Source: JAJDZL01 sp965220665 (GTDB lineage: Bacteria > Pseudomonadota > Gammaproteobacteria > Arenicellales > JAJDZL01). From it: a stretch of DNA of 64,000 bases. Position 1 is the stretch's first letter. The number at the start of each line of letters is the position of its first letter. The DNA lies in the NCBI GenBank assembly GCA_965220665.1, contig CBDCQQ010000005.1, forward strand, positions 1,922,001-1,986,000, written 5' to 3'. The notes beneath the pieces are model-generated. The model saw nothing but the letters and a program-made list of their open reading frames with translations. It was not told the origin of the DNA and did not search any database. Position numbers and translations under genes: made by a program. Shown piece by piece: positions 1-10,000 of this stretch.

Positions 1-996
1 GCAGTTGTTGGAGCATCGGGAATGATCGGTGAAGCGATGATGTCCATACTGGAAGAGCGGAATTTTCCGATCAGAAATATCTATCCTTTGGGTAGTGAGC
101 GTTCCGCGGGGTCGACTCTGCAATTTCACGACCAGCCAGTAAAGGTCGGCTTGTTGTCAGAATTCGATTTTTCGTGTGTTCAGTACGGGCTGTTCTCTGC
201 TGGCGCAAGTGTTTCGGACGTTTATGCACGAAGGGCGGTGGAACAGGGCTGTACCGTCATTGACAATACATCAAGATTTCGGTATGAGCCTGAAATTCCG
301 TTGGTGGTCCCCGAAGTGAATGCAGATGTATTGACCGAAGAAGACCATCTCATCGCGAATCCGAATTGTTCAACGATTCAGATGGTTGTCGCACTCAAGC
401 CAATTTATGATGCTGTTGGAATAGAAAGGATAAACGTGTGCACTTATCAGTCAGTTTCAGGTGCTGGGCGATCAGCAGTGCATGAACTAGCCAATCAGTC
501 AGCCGCACTTTTGAATGGCAAGCCGATTGAGGCAGAGGTAGCGCCTCGGCAGATTGCGTTCAATGCGATCCCACACATTGACGTATTTCAGGAGAATGGA
601 TATTCGAAGGAAGAAATGAAAATGGTGTGGGAAACTCGAAAGCTTTTGAGAGACGACACCATTCGGGTCAATCCGACAACCGTCCGGATACCCGTATTTT
701 TCGGTCATTCCGAAGCCGTTCACATTGAAACCCGGGACAAACTAACTGCGTCTGACGCACGTGAGTTGCTTCATCAAGCCAAAGGTGTCACTGTCGTAGA
801 TGAACCGCAGGCAATGTTATATCCAACAGCAGTCACTGAGGCTGCGAATCGAGATGATGTTTTTGTCGGCCGCATTCGAGAAGACATCTCCCATGACTTG
901 GGCCTGAATCTGTGGATCGTTTCTGACAATGTCAGGAAAGGTGGTGCCTTAAACAGTATTCAAATTGCTGAGTACCTCATCAACGGTACAGTCTAA
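1..996 (+). CDS. asd: Aspartate-semialdehyde dehydrogenase, 5' end outside window
   Basis: The enzyme reduces aspartyl-phosphate to aspartate semialdehyde with NADPH in the lysine/threonine/methionine/diaminopimelate pathway. The frame is open from base 1 and begins AVVGASGMIG, the NADP-binding glycine-rich loop, so only about five to ten residues are missing. The 331 visible residues match the family's usual length of about 340. The catalytic cysteine lies in NPNCST (codon 367-369), SVSGAGRSAVHEL follows it, and the substrate/NADP region near the C-terminus includes GLNLW. A FimV-like gene follows after 158 bases, the order common in gammaproteobacteria. The ATG at 22 is internal to the conserved loop and is not the start. 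Confidence 0.96.
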   Translation, partial: AVVGASGMIGEAMMSILEERNFPIRNIYPLGSERSAGSTLQFHDQPVKVGLLSEFDFSCVQYGLFSAGASVSDVYARRAVEQGCTVIDNTSRFRYEPEIPLVVPEVNADVLTEEDHLIANPNCSTIQMVVALKPIYDAVGIERINVCTYQSVSGAGRSAVHELANQSAALLNGKPIEAEVAPRQIAFNAIPHIDVFQENGYSKEEMKMVWETRKLLRDDTIRVNPTTVRIPVFFGHSEAVHIETRDKLTASDARELLHQAKGVTVVDEPQAMLYPTAVTEAANRDDVFVGRIREDISHDLGLNLWIVSDNVRKGGALNSIQIAEYLINGTV

Positions 997-1154
997 ACTG
1001 CCAGTTTATTTGCAGTGTTGCTGCACCAGGTATGGGTGTTCCCGACAGGAACGATTGACAGGTTTTTTTGAATGAGGTCAGAATCTAAAATATCTATTTG
1101 GAAAGCAATTCAGTTGAATCAACAAACTATTGATTCTCAGTATCGCAGGAACAA

Positions 1155-2015
1155 TTGGAATTCGAATTAGCCTCGTTAGTCTCGGCTCTACAGCAGACAT
1201 TCTCTTACCTGCTGCTGGAAGCAACCCAAATTGAGGGTGAGCACCTCAAGGATTTTTGGGAATGGGTTGTCCAGCGTAGTGAACAGGACCCATCAGCGCG
1301 TGTCGTTTGGTTACTGATTGTCGCTTTGTTTATTTTCGGAGCGCTATTTGTATTCACTTCAGGTTTGGCATTGTTTGAATTGACACTCGTCTCTCCGAAG
1401 AAGGCAGAACCAAAGCCAAGTCCTCCTAAAGCTGAGTATCAAGATGCAAAAGATACGAAAGAACAGCAGCAAAAACTAGCTGAAACAATAGCCTGGGCTG
1501 ACAAAGTGGCACCTGTCAGTGTCATTCAGCATTTGCGTGATGGAGACATTCCCGGAGCGGAAAAGGTCTTGCTTGGTAAGCGCAGTAAACAGCCAGCAAA
1601 TATCGGAGCAATCATTTATTCATTAGCCTGCTGTGCCACTCGCAATGATGCCACGGCCTATGAATCGCTGGTGGAAGAAATTTTTCCCAATGGCCTCAAT
1701 GCTGACGAGGAAATCTGTCGTCACGCTGCGGAATTAGGACGTCTGATTTCTCCTGAAAGATATCCGGAAGAGGTTGTGCCTCAGCCATTTGCCGTGTTTG
1801 AGATTGATGCTGGTTCACTCCAGGAACTGCTAGGGCCAATAACTGAATTTGGAAATGTGAAAACCTTGCTCGATCTGGTTCGCATTGCGTTTGAAATGGG
1901 TGAAATCGATCAGGTCAAATTTCTGGCCGTCCAAATCTTGGTAAGCGGAAACTTCAGCGAAAGAAAAACGGCGCTAAATTACCTCAAACGGCTAGACACA
2001 GCGCTCGAATCCTGA
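1155..2015 (+). CDS. FimV-like inner-membrane protein with C-terminal TPR-like domain
   Basis: A 286-residue protein with one hydrophobic segment at about residues 50-73 (VVWLLIVALFIFGALFVF), a charged proline/lysine linker at about 77-105 and a helical C-terminal half. The last 45 residues (LLDLVRIAFEMGEIDQVKFL onward) resemble the TPR-like FimV C-terminal domain. Family and position (asd - this gene - truA) support a FimV relative, which in other gammaproteobacteria affects polar organisation and pilus assembly. It lacks the N-terminal LysM-containing periplasmic part of long FimV proteins, so it is a short or divergent form and its function here is inferred. The start is TTG at 1155, chosen because AGGA sits at the right distance upstream and no ATG fits. 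Confidence 0.6.
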   Translation: MEFELASLVSALQQTFSYLLLEATQIEGEHLKDFWEWVVQRSEQDPSARVVWLLIVALFIFGALFVFTSGLALFELTLVSPKKAEPKPSPPKAEYQDAKDTKEQQQKLAETIAWADKVAPVSVIQHLRDGDIPGAEKVLLGKRSKQPANIGAIIYSLACCATRNDATAYESLVEEIFPNGLNADEEICRHAAELGRLISPERYPEEVVPQPFAVFEIDAGSLQELLGPITEFGNVKTLLDLVRIAFEMGEIDQVKFLAVQILVSGNFSERKTALNYLKRLDTALES

Positions 2016-2030
2016 CTACCAGTAGTTGTT

Positions 2031-2870
2031 TTAGGCGTTTTCAACACCTTTGGCAATTTCGCGTACAAAATTGTGAACGCGACCGACGAGCTCTGCATTA
2101 GGTTTGCCACTTTCGTCAAGATTGGCTTTGACCATGTCAACGATGGCAGAACCAACCACAATTCCATCGGCATGTTCTGCAACGGCACTTGCATGCTCTG
2201 GAGTCTTTATCCCAAAACCAACTGCGATTGGTAGATTGGTATATTTTCGAAGACGCGAGACGGCCACCTCAATATGGTCTGCCATGGCCCTGCGAGTGCC
2301 CGTTACACCCAAAACCGAAATGTAGTACACAAACCCGCTGACATTGTGAAGCACTGCATCAATGCGGTTATCATCAGTGGAAGGGGTAACCAATCGAATC
2401 CAGTGCAGGCCTGCGGTCAGAGCTGGCTCACAAAGTTCCTTATCCTCTTCCGGCGGTAAATCAACAATAATTAATCCATCGACGCCGATTTCGGCGCACT
2501 CTTGTACGAAGCGATGTGCACCATATCGGTAGATGGGGTTGTAATAGCCCATCAGAACGATTGGAGTAGCATCATCAGTCTCTCGAAACTCCCTCACCAA
2601 ATCAAGAGTCTTTACCAGGGTCATACCATTTGTGAGAGCTCTCTGACTAGAAACCTGAATGGACGGACCGTCGGCCATCGGGTCGGAAAATGGCATGCCG
2701 ATTTCAATAACATCCACACCAGCTGCCGGCAGCCCTGATACAAGCTGTTTGCTAGTCTGATAATCTGGATCACCGCCGGTAAGAAAGGCGACAAAAGCCT
2801 TACGATTCTGATTTGCGAGTTTCGCGAAACAGCGCGTTATTCTGGTGTCAGACAGATTACTATCGTTCAC
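2031..2870 (-). CDS. trpA: Tryptophan synthase alpha chain
   Basis: The alpha subunit cleaves indole-3-glycerol phosphate to indole, which is channelled to the beta subunit. The 279 residues have normal family length. Visible landmarks are the catalytic glutamate in VIEIGMPFSDPMADGP, the catalytic aspartate region GLIIVDLPPEE, and the phosphate-binding GFGIKTPEH and GIVVGSAIV segments. The GTG start overlaps the trpB stop by four bases (GTGA), which implies translational coupling. The trpBA pair runs opposite to asd and truA. In many gammaproteobacteria trpF and trpB follow truA, so here the pair is relocated upstream of truA and inverted; no trpF is visible in the window. Confidence 0.97.
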   Translation of the reverse strand: MNDSNLSDTRITRCFAKLANQNRKAFVAFLTGGDPDYQTSKQLVSGLPAAGVDVIEIGMPFSDPMADGPSIQVSSQRALTNGMTLVKTLDLVREFRETDDATPIVLMGYYNPIYRYGAHRFVQECAEIGVDGLIIVDLPPEEDKELCEPALTAGLHWIRLVTPSTDDNRIDAVLHNVSGFVYYISVLGVTGTRRAMADHIEVAVSRLRKYTNLPIAVGFGIKTPEHASAVAEHADGIVVGSAIVDMVKANLDESGKPNAELVGRVHNFVREIAKGVENA

Positions 2871-4138
2871 AGCTTTGTCCCCAAAGCTTCAGCCACCGAA
2901 AATACGTCTTTATCTCCGCGGCCACACATGTTCATTACCAGGATCTGGCTGGGATCAAACTGTTTTGCGATTTTCATGACATGTGCCAGAGCGTGAGCGG
3001 GTTCCAGTGCCGGAATGATGCCTTCAGTCTGGCAGCACAGCTGAAATGCTTCGAGTGCTTCCTGATCGGTAATGGAAACGTAAGAAACCCGGCCAGATTC
3101 ATGTAACCAGGAGTGCTCTGGTCCGATGCCCGGATAGTCAAGCCCTGCCGAGATTGAATGGGCATCAATAATTTGACCGTCGTCCGTCTGTAGCAAAAAA
3201 GTTCGATTGCCGTGTAATACACCCGGTTGTCCACCTGTTATCGAGGCAGCGTGTTTACCCGTTTCAATACCCAGGCCGGCTGCTTCCACGCCAATAATTT
3301 GAATTTCTGGATGATCAAGAAATGGATGGAAAAGCCCCATAGCGTTTGAACCGCCGCCAATACAGGCCACTAAACAGTCTGGCAACCGGTTTTCGGCTTC
3401 TAGAATTTGCTCATGTGTTTCGTTTCCAATTACACTTTGAAAGTTTCGCACCATTTCTGGATAGGGATGCGGCCCGGCGACAGTTCCGATAATGTAAAAA
3501 GTGGTGTCAACATTTGCCACCCAGTCGCGTAGCGCTTCGTTCATGGCATCTTTGAGTGTGCCGGTTCCTGAAGTAACGGGTATCACTTCGGCACCCAGCA
3601 ATTTCATTCTGAATACGTTGGGAGCTTGACGTTCAATATCGGTTTCACCCATGTAAACCACACAAGGAAGATCGAACAGCGCACACACTGTTGCAGTTGC
3701 AACTCCGTGTTGTCCGGCTCCAGTTTCAGCAATGATGCGAGTTTTTTTCATCCGCCGCGCAAGCAAGATTTGCCCAAGCGTGTTGTTGATTTTGTGCGCA
3801 CCAGTATGATTCAGTTCATCTCGCTTGAAGTAGATTTTGGGGCCGCCAAGATGCTCGCTCAGTCGAGCGGCATGGTAGAGCGGACTCGGTCGGCCGATGT
3901 AGTGTTTGGCGTAGTAATCGAACTCACTTTGAAAATCGGGATCATTGCTTGCCGCACGGTAGGCTTTTTCAACGTTCAGTATCAGCGGCATCAGTGTTTC
4001 TGCGACAAATCGACCACCGTAAATACCGAAATGACCGGTTTCGTCGGGACCTGACCGAAATGAGTCAGTTTCTGAATTGATGTTTGAATTCAAAGGCACC
4101 ACCGCGTCTGCGTGAAAAGTGGCAATGATTATACTCAA
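2867..4138 (-). CDS. trpB: Tryptophan synthase beta chain
   Basis: PLP enzyme that condenses indole with serine to give tryptophan. Landmarks: GRPSPLYHA, the PLP lysine in HTGAHKINN, the phosphate-binding glycine loop CIGGGSNAMG and the C-terminal NMCGRGDKD. The longest frame (423 residues, TTG start) is about 20 residues longer than usual, and its first codons contain a TATAAT that looks like a -10 box at 4128-4133. The true start is therefore probably one of the GTG codons at 4102 or 4099, giving about 410 residues. The conserved fold begins at GHFGIYGGRFVAETL. It is the first gene of trpBA and overlaps trpA by four bases. Confidence 0.96.
   Translation of the reverse strand: MSIIIATFHADAVVPLNSNINSETDSFRSGPDETGHFGIYGGRFVAETLMPLILNVEKAYRAASNDPDFQSEFDYYAKHYIGRPSPLYHAARLSEHLGGPKIYFKRDELNHTGAHKINNTLGQILLARRMKKTRIIAETGAGQHGVATATVCALFDLPCVVYMGETDIERQAPNVFRMKLLGAEVIPVTSGTGTLKDAMNEALRDWVANVDTTFYIIGTVAGPHPYPEMVRNFQSVIGNETHEQILEAENRLPDCLVACIGGGSNAMGLFHPFLDHPEIQIIGVEAAGLGIETGKHAASITGGQPGVLHGNRTFLLQTDDGQIIDAHSISAGLDYPGIGPEHSWLHESGRVSYVSITDQEALEAFQLCCQTEGIIPALEPAHALAHVMKIAKQFDPSQILVMNMCGRGDKDVFSVAEALGTKL
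4128..4133 (-). promoter_or_regulatory. Possible -10 element of the trpBA promoter
   Basis: On the minus strand TATAAT occupies 4133-4128, inside the longest possible trpB frame and about 26 bases before two consecutive in-frame GTG codons. No good -35 hexamer lies 16-18 bases upstream (AATTCA at best). If it is used, transcription would begin near 4121 and trpB would start at a GTG at 4102 or 4099. Seen: a consensus -10. Inferred: its use. Confidence 0.35.
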
Positions 4139-4878
4139 TCGATATTTTGCTGAATTTCAGTAGAAGTTACGAAAAAGTTTGATCATTCTGATTTGTCTAA
4201 TTGAAATGACATCCAGTAATCGAACTATTGGAATTATTGGAGCGCTGTCAAAAATGTTTACGTAATAGGATTCTCAGGATGTTGAGAAAATGAATTTTGA
4301 AAACCTTTGCAGAGGTATGGAAGAAACCAATTCTGAATGTATTTGAAATGAGTACTCGATCCGGTTTTTGGCTTCAGAATTTGAGCCACTTGAGATCAAC
4401 ATGTGCGTCAGTATTCAAGCGACGTCATTTTTCCAAAATCACCTACTTGAAGTTAATGATGCGAACTGGGTGGAAGGCCTCGGTAAACTATGCTTACTCA
4501 CCAACTGCAGTTGGTGATGATCTGTGATTTCAGAGCGAAAGCTGATCGTGATGAAACTGGGAAATTTAGTGGCCAATCCACGTACATCAGTCTGTCAACC
4601 TAGTGTCGCAAATCCTGGATTTACCATCAATTTATTTGACGCTGTAAAATGCTAGCGAAACATGAACAGTGGTTACAGGTCAAAACACATCGGAATTAAA
4701 CTTGATGAAATTCAGGTGATTTGTTCAAGGGAAGGGAATTTGGTGTGTAAAGGCCTTTTTGGATTCGCCGTAGGGAACGCACGCTGCTGCGAGAGTCACA
4801 TCTGAGAGATGAGAGTAAGTGGGGAAATCCAGCCAGTTCGGTGCCAGAATTAACCTGCTTGAAAGTACCTCAACACTA
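4139..4878. other. 740-base gap between trpB and truA, no gene supported
   Basis: Short open frames occur on both strands, but none has a recognisable domain, a convincing ribosome binding site or a plausible start. The only structured element is a perfect 20-base palindrome at 4498-4517. The gap lies where gammaproteobacterial asd-fimV-truA clusters are usually tight, so it may be decayed sequence or the leader region of trpBA and truA. Confidence 0.5.
4498..4517. repeat. Perfect 20-base palindrome (possible operator)
   Basis: TCACCAACTG is followed directly by its exact reverse complement CAGTTGGTGA with no spacer. A 10-base half-site with no loop would make a poor terminator but is typical of a binding site for a dimeric regulator. 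It lies in the divergent trpB/truA gap, 360 bases from each gene, so its target is uncertain. Confidence 0.4.
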
Positions 4879-5658
4879 ATGAAATTTGCTGGCTGTATCG
4901 AATATGACGGTTCCCAATTTTGCGGCTGGCAAATACAGCACGGGCAGCCAACGGTCCAGGAAGCCATCGAAAAGGCGCTGACAGATATTGCGGATCATCC
5001 GGTCCGAGTACATTGTGCCGGGCGTACTGATACTGGGGTACATGCCTGTGGACAGGTCTTTCACTTTGAAACTGACAGCCAGCGAAGCGAGTTCAATTGG
5101 GTGATGGGTGTTAATTCCAAACTTCCAGTTGGTGCCAGCCTGATTTGGACTAAGGAGGTTGACCAAAATTTTCATGCGCGTTTCAGCGCTGTGAGTCGCA
5201 GGTATCGTTATGTGCTGCTAAATCGTCGGGTTCGTCCCAGCTACCTGGCGAAGCGCATCAGTTGGTTTCCTCGCTCTTTAGACCTAGAGCGCATGAAGGA
5301 AGCTGCCTCATCACTGATTGGCACCCACGACTTCAGTGCATTTCGATCATCGCGCTGCCGGAACAAAGTACCAGTTAAAACAGTGACAACGTTAGATGTC
5401 GGACAGGCAGATAATTGGTTCTGGTTCGATGTCGAAGCCAGTGGATTCCTACACCATATGGTCAGAAACTTCGTTGGAGTCCTGTTATCGATTGGATGTG
5501 GGGATCAGGACATATACTGGGCTCGGCAGGTGCTTGAGCAGAAAGATCGAACTCTCGCAGGGATAACTGCACCAGCTGATGGACTTTACTTTCTTTCGGC
5601 ATCGTATTCCAAAGAATACCCGCTGCCGGCGATTCCACCCCCGTGCAGGTATTGGTAA
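4879..5658 (+). CDS. truA: tRNA pseudouridine(38-40) synthase
   Basis: TruA converts uridines 38-40 in the tRNA anticodon stem to pseudouridine. The catalytic aspartate is in CAGRTDTGVHA, and other landmarks are the N-terminal EYDGSQFCGWQ, the central TFxAFRSS-type motif (HDFSAFRSSRCRN) and FLHHMVRNFVG near the C-terminus. I chose the ATG at 4879 because the family begins immediately before the first beta strand (KFAGCIEYDG). An upstream ATG at 4819 would add 20 residues with no counterpart. The resulting 259 residues are normal for the family. Confidence 0.95.
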   Translation: MKFAGCIEYDGSQFCGWQIQHGQPTVQEAIEKALTDIADHPVRVHCAGRTDTGVHACGQVFHFETDSQRSEFNWVMGVNSKLPVGASLIWTKEVDQNFHARFSAVSRRYRYVLLNRRVRPSYLAKRISWFPRSLDLERMKEAASSLIGTHDFSAFRSSRCRNKVPVKTVTTLDVGQADNWFWFDVEASGFLHHMVRNFVGVLLSIGCGDQDIYWARQVLEQKDRTLAGITAPADGLYFLSASYSKEYPLPAIPPPCRYW

Positions 5659-5716
5659 TACCCTTTAACGTGGAGTTTAGATGCGAGACTGCTGGCAACC
5701 GCAGAGCGAATGAACT

Positions 5717-6160
5717 TTAGTACATTCGACGCTCTTTCAGTTCATCTAGCGTTTTGCAGTCCAGGCACAAAGTCGCGGTTGGCCGTGCTTCCAGCCTCCC
5801 GAGTCCAATTTCCACGCCACAACTTTCACAGAATCCGTAATTGCGGGCTTCAAGCCGTGCAATCGATTCTTCTATTTTTCGAATCAGACGCCGTTCCCGG
5901 TCTCGATTACGCAACTCTATAGACATGTCGGCTTCTTGACTCGCCCGATCAGTCGGGTCTGGATGGTTGATTGTTTCATCCTGTAAAGTTGTCACTGTAC
6001 GAGTGGACTCGTCTAGTAAACTCTGGCGCCAATCCGTAAGAATGCGCATGAAATGTTCTCGTTGCTTCTTGCTCATGTACTTCTCATTCTTTCCAGGAGA
6101 ATATGGTACAAAGCTTAATGCGTCTGTATCAGAATCAGAATTAAATAAATTTTCAACCAT
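5717..6160 (-). CDS. dksA: RNA polymerase-binding transcription factor DksA
   Basis: DksA binds the RNA polymerase secondary channel and works with ppGpp in the stringent response. The 147 residues match the family. A coiled coil covers about residues 30-105, with the tip region DPTDRASQEADMS that carries the functional aspartate and alanine residues. It is followed by a four-cysteine zinc finger (CESCG at about 112 and CLDCK at about 133). The gene is convergent with truA and divergent from the glutathione S-transferase-like gene, sharing a 169-base upstream gap with it. Confidence 0.96.
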   Translation of the reverse strand: MVENLFNSDSDTDALSFVPYSPGKNEKYMSKKQREHFMRILTDWRQSLLDESTRTVTTLQDETINHPDPTDRASQEADMSIELRNRDRERRLIRKIEESIARLEARNYGFCESCGVEIGLGRLEARPTATLCLDCKTLDELKERRMY

Positions 6161-6329
6161 TTTGGTGCGTTGCTTTGTAAAATATAGTGACCGAAAAAAG
6201 TCGTGTCGTTAATTTTAGTTCCGAGATTGGAAAACGGCTTTTGTACCACATTTGCCCAATTTTTGCAAGATTTAGATTGGCATTCGTCAATCAAGGGCTA
6301 CACCTCACTTCATTTCAAGAGAGCTTCCC

Positions 6330-6935
6330 ATGCTGAAATTGCGTTATTCAACTACTTCTCCATTTGTTCGTAAAGTCTCTGCAACCATTATCGAATGTGG
6401 ACTGGAAAACCATGTTGAGAACGTGTTGACCAATCCATTCGCGCCGGATACTGATTTGGGTCAGGAAAATCCGCTTGGCAAGGTACCTGCCTTGGCACTT
6501 GAAAATGGTGAGGTGTTATTTGATTCGCCCGTGATTTGTGAATATCTTGATAGTCTGGGTACAACACCAAGACTGTTTCCACCAGATGGCGTGTCCCGTT
6601 GGGCTGCTCTGCGACTGCAGGCACTTGGAGACGGAATCCTGGATGCAGCTGTTGGCCGGGTTATGGAAAGCCGGCGTCCGGAGGAGCAGCAATCTCCAGT
6701 ATTCAAGGATCGGTGTAAGGCTGCGATTGAACGGGCACTCAATGTCCTTGATAGAAATTCAGATCAATTATCAGGAGGATTTCAAATCGGTCAGTTGACA
6801 GTCGCTTGTGCACTAGATTATCTCGACTTCCGATTTAGCGTGGAGAATTGGCGAGAAGGTCACCCGAATTTGGAAGTCTGGCACCAATCTGTCTGCGAAC
6901 GACCTTCGTTGAAAAATACCATTCCACATGATTAA
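6330..6935 (+). CDS. Glutathione S-transferase family protein
   Basis: A 201-residue cytosolic GST. The N-terminal thioredoxin-like domain begins MLKLRYSTTSPFVRKV, where TSPFVRK is the glutathione-site region with serine or threonine rather than cysteine likely at the active position. The cis-proline glutathione-binding loop follows in NPLGKVPALALENGEVLFDSPVICEYL (split here as NPLGKVPAL and FDSPVICEYL). The C-terminal helical domain is present and complete. It resembles the YibF-like group; the substrate cannot be read from sequence. It is a single gene with its own terminator at 6952-6979, ahead of smc. Confidence 0.85.
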   Translation: MLKLRYSTTSPFVRKVSATIIECGLENHVENVLTNPFAPDTDLGQENPLGKVPALALENGEVLFDSPVICEYLDSLGTTPRLFPPDGVSRWAALRLQALGDGILDAAVGRVMESRRPEEQQSPVFKDRCKAAIERALNVLDRNSDQLSGGFQIGQLTVACALDYLDFRFSVENWREGHPNLEVWHQSVCERPSLKNTIPHD

Positions 6936-6951
6936 CAGGAGGGGGATAAAT

Positions 6952-6979
6952 TTTGCGTCGTGAACGCAAATTTTTGTTT
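6952..6979 (+). terminator. Rho-independent terminator after the GST gene
   Basis: TTTGCGT (6952-6958) pairs perfectly with ACGCAAA (6964-6970) around a five-base loop, followed directly by a T-rich run (TTTTTGTTT). It lies 17 bases after the GST stop and about 60 bases before smc, so it isolates smc-zipA-ligA from the upstream gene. The A-rich 5' arm also makes it usable in the opposite direction. Confidence 0.8.
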
Positions 6980-7038
6980 GTTCCTTCGCACTGGTGTGAA
7001 TCTGAGTTTCAACCAACCGTAAACAGGGAACGTAGTAC

Positions 7039-10000
7039 TTGCACCTCATAAGCATCAAGATTGCGGGATTTAAGTCATTTGCTGACCCGGTTACGCTTCA
7101 CGTACCGAGGTCGCTGAGCGGCATCGTTGGCCCGAATGGATCGGGTAAATCAAACATCATTGATGCAATGCGCTGGGTCATTGGTGAGTCTTCTGCCAAG
7201 AGCCTACGCGGTGGGACTTTGGATGACGTCATCTTCAATGGCTCTGAACGGCGTAAACCGGCGGGTCAGGCCAGTGTCGAATTACTATTTGACAATTCAC
7301 TCAGTCAATGTAGTGGGCAGTGGGAAAGATATGCTGAAATTTCGATCAGACGAACGGTCACGCGAGACGGCATATCTGAATATTTCATCAATGGGACCCG
7401 CGCTCGCCGCCGCGATGTCAGAGAACTGTTTCTTGGAACTGGCTTTGGACCTCGCTCCTATTCCATTATTGAGCAGGGCATGATTAGCCGAATTGTTGAA
7501 GGCAAACCAGAAAATCTGAGCGAATTTATTGAAGAAGCCTCCGGTGTGTCGAAATTTCGAGAAAAGCGACACGAAACGCTTTTGAAGTTAAATCGAGTTG
7601 AGGATAACCTCGAACGCTTGAATGACATGCGCCTCGAAATAGAAAAGCGCATTCGACAACTCAAGTACCAGGCTGATCAGGCGCGCAGGTATACCTCGAA
7701 CAAGGAGCGGCTGGACAGTCTCAAAATTCAGTTACTGGCCTATGCATGGCGGGATATGAACCATCAGGTTGCTGAAATACATGCTTCCAAATCAAAGCTC
7801 GACTTGGAACTCGAAAAGCGTACGGCAGGTGTTCGGGCAATAGAGGTGGATTTGGAAAAGGCACGTCAGCACCGACTTAGTCTGGAGTCGACGCTAACTG
7901 ACGTTCAAATGGAGCAGTTTCGAATCAATGCAGATATTTCAGATTTCGACCGACGTATTAAGGAATGCGCTGAAGAAATTGAACGCACTAAGGACGAAAT
8001 TCGTGCGAAATCAATTCAAATTGGAGAAACCGAACGGGCGATCGCCAGCCAGCGGGACAAGGCCAAGTCGGCTGCCATGGAGTATGAGCGAGTTCTGGCC
8101 CAATTGAGTAGTACCAAGGAAATTCTGCAAACAGAACAATCTAATCTGAATCAGGAAGAAAGCCAGCAGTCTGAGAATCAGATATTGGCTGAGAAACTGG
8201 AACAGCAGGTTATCGAAGCGGTTCGGCGTCGCGAATCGGCATTTGCAGCATTGGCAGAGAATCGAAATAGTTTAACTGCGACTATTGAATCTCTTGAATC
8301 GGTAATCAAAGAAATCTCCCGGCTTGAGGATGTATCTTCAAAGGTTGTAGCGGATTCGTCTCAGGAGGTGATGAATGGTGTTGTAGTCGAATGCGACAAA
8401 TTGAAGGCACAAATTCATCAAATGGAATCTGACCTGTCCGAGCGACGAACACAGATTGATCAGTATGCTGTAGAGTTGGAGAGCTTAAGGGAAAGTGCCC
8501 GGGATACACGGGTTCAACTGGCCGCCCTTGAAAGAAGTCTCGGTGCATCCCCGACTGAAGATGATGAAGAATTTTCGAATTGGCTTGAGGACCATCAACT
8601 GGCCGACTCAAAGGAGTTGTACACAACCGTAACCGTATCAGACGGATGGGAAAGAGCTGTCGATCGCGTGCTTGGAGAAAAGTTGGGTGCATTTTGTGTT
8701 GACGATCTTTCAGTGGTCATGAGTGCTGTAGACAGTCAGAAATTTTCAACGCCACAGTACTTTGTTAATGGAGGTGTCGATTCGGAATTGGAACTGCAGT
8801 TCGATAGTCTCGCCCGGCATGTCAATAGTCCGAATCAGCGTGCAGAAAAATTGCTGGCAGGTGTCTACACAGCAGACACCTTGACGAGTGCCATGTCCAT
8901 GAAAAGTCAGCTAAGTGCCAATGAATGTGTCGTCACTGCGGATGGTTCGATGTTGGGCGTCAACTGGTTTGCACCTGCAATTGGAGATGATCAGTCAACG
9001 GGAAGACTCGAAACCGCTAGTCTGATTCATGACCTGAGAGAGCAGGTAGTGGAATTCGATGCAATTGAGGAAGCGAAAAAGAACCAGATTGACAAATTGC
9101 GAATTCAAGTATCAGATATTGAACTCAATCTTGGTCAAAAGCGCAGTTATCTTGTAACCAAAATCGATGAACTTGAGAAAATTCGTACAAAACTGAATGA
9201 GTCTGAAGTGCAGCGCCTTCAGACCGTCACAAAGCTCGCTGAATTGGACGATCGAAAGCAGCTTCTAAGCGATGCTAGAGTGCGCCTAGAAACTGATCAG
9301 ACTGCACTACAGCGTCATTTGCAGACTGAAACTGAAGCACTTGCCTCTGCGGAGCAACAAAGAGAAGCGCAGCAGGTGCAGTCGAAGGCATATTCACAAA
9401 AGTTGAAAGCGATGCATGATTCTGTCAATGAAACTGTTCACAAGTGCTATCAGCTGGAACTTCAGGCACAAAACTTCATCGCCAACCAAAATCTCGCTGA
9501 ATCCTCGCTATCCGATCTTGAACAACGCGTGTCTGATTTTCGTTCCGAAATGGAATCTCTCGAAGTGAAACTTGCGTCTACAGGCGATCCTACCGAATCC
9601 CTGCAAGTGAGTCTGGATGAGCTAGTCTCCAAGAGAAAAACTGTCGATTCGAAACTAGCTCAAGTGAGAAACCAGATTGAGGAAGCAGAGATTCGACGCC
9701 GCAAACTAGACGAATCACGCGTCGAGAATCAGTTTGGTGTAGAAGAATTCAACCAGAAACTGCAGCAGCAAAACATTGAACTGGGCAGACTAAGTGCTCA
9801 GTCTGAAGAATTAAAACAAAAAATTTCGGATCGAAAGTCGGATGCCGAAACTGTTGCGGCAAGCTTGGATGATAGCTTCGACTATGAGGAAGCAACAGCA
9901 AAATATGAAAGGCTTGAAAAGCGCATCGAAAGTATAGGCTCGGTAAATCTGGTTGCAGTCGAACAGTATGAGCAGGAAATCGAACGTAAGTCCTACATGG

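Noticed and set aside
4297..4527. Short open frame of 76 codons in the trpB-truA gap
   Set aside because: No ribosome binding site and no recognisable pattern; overlapping frames on the same strand are equally open.
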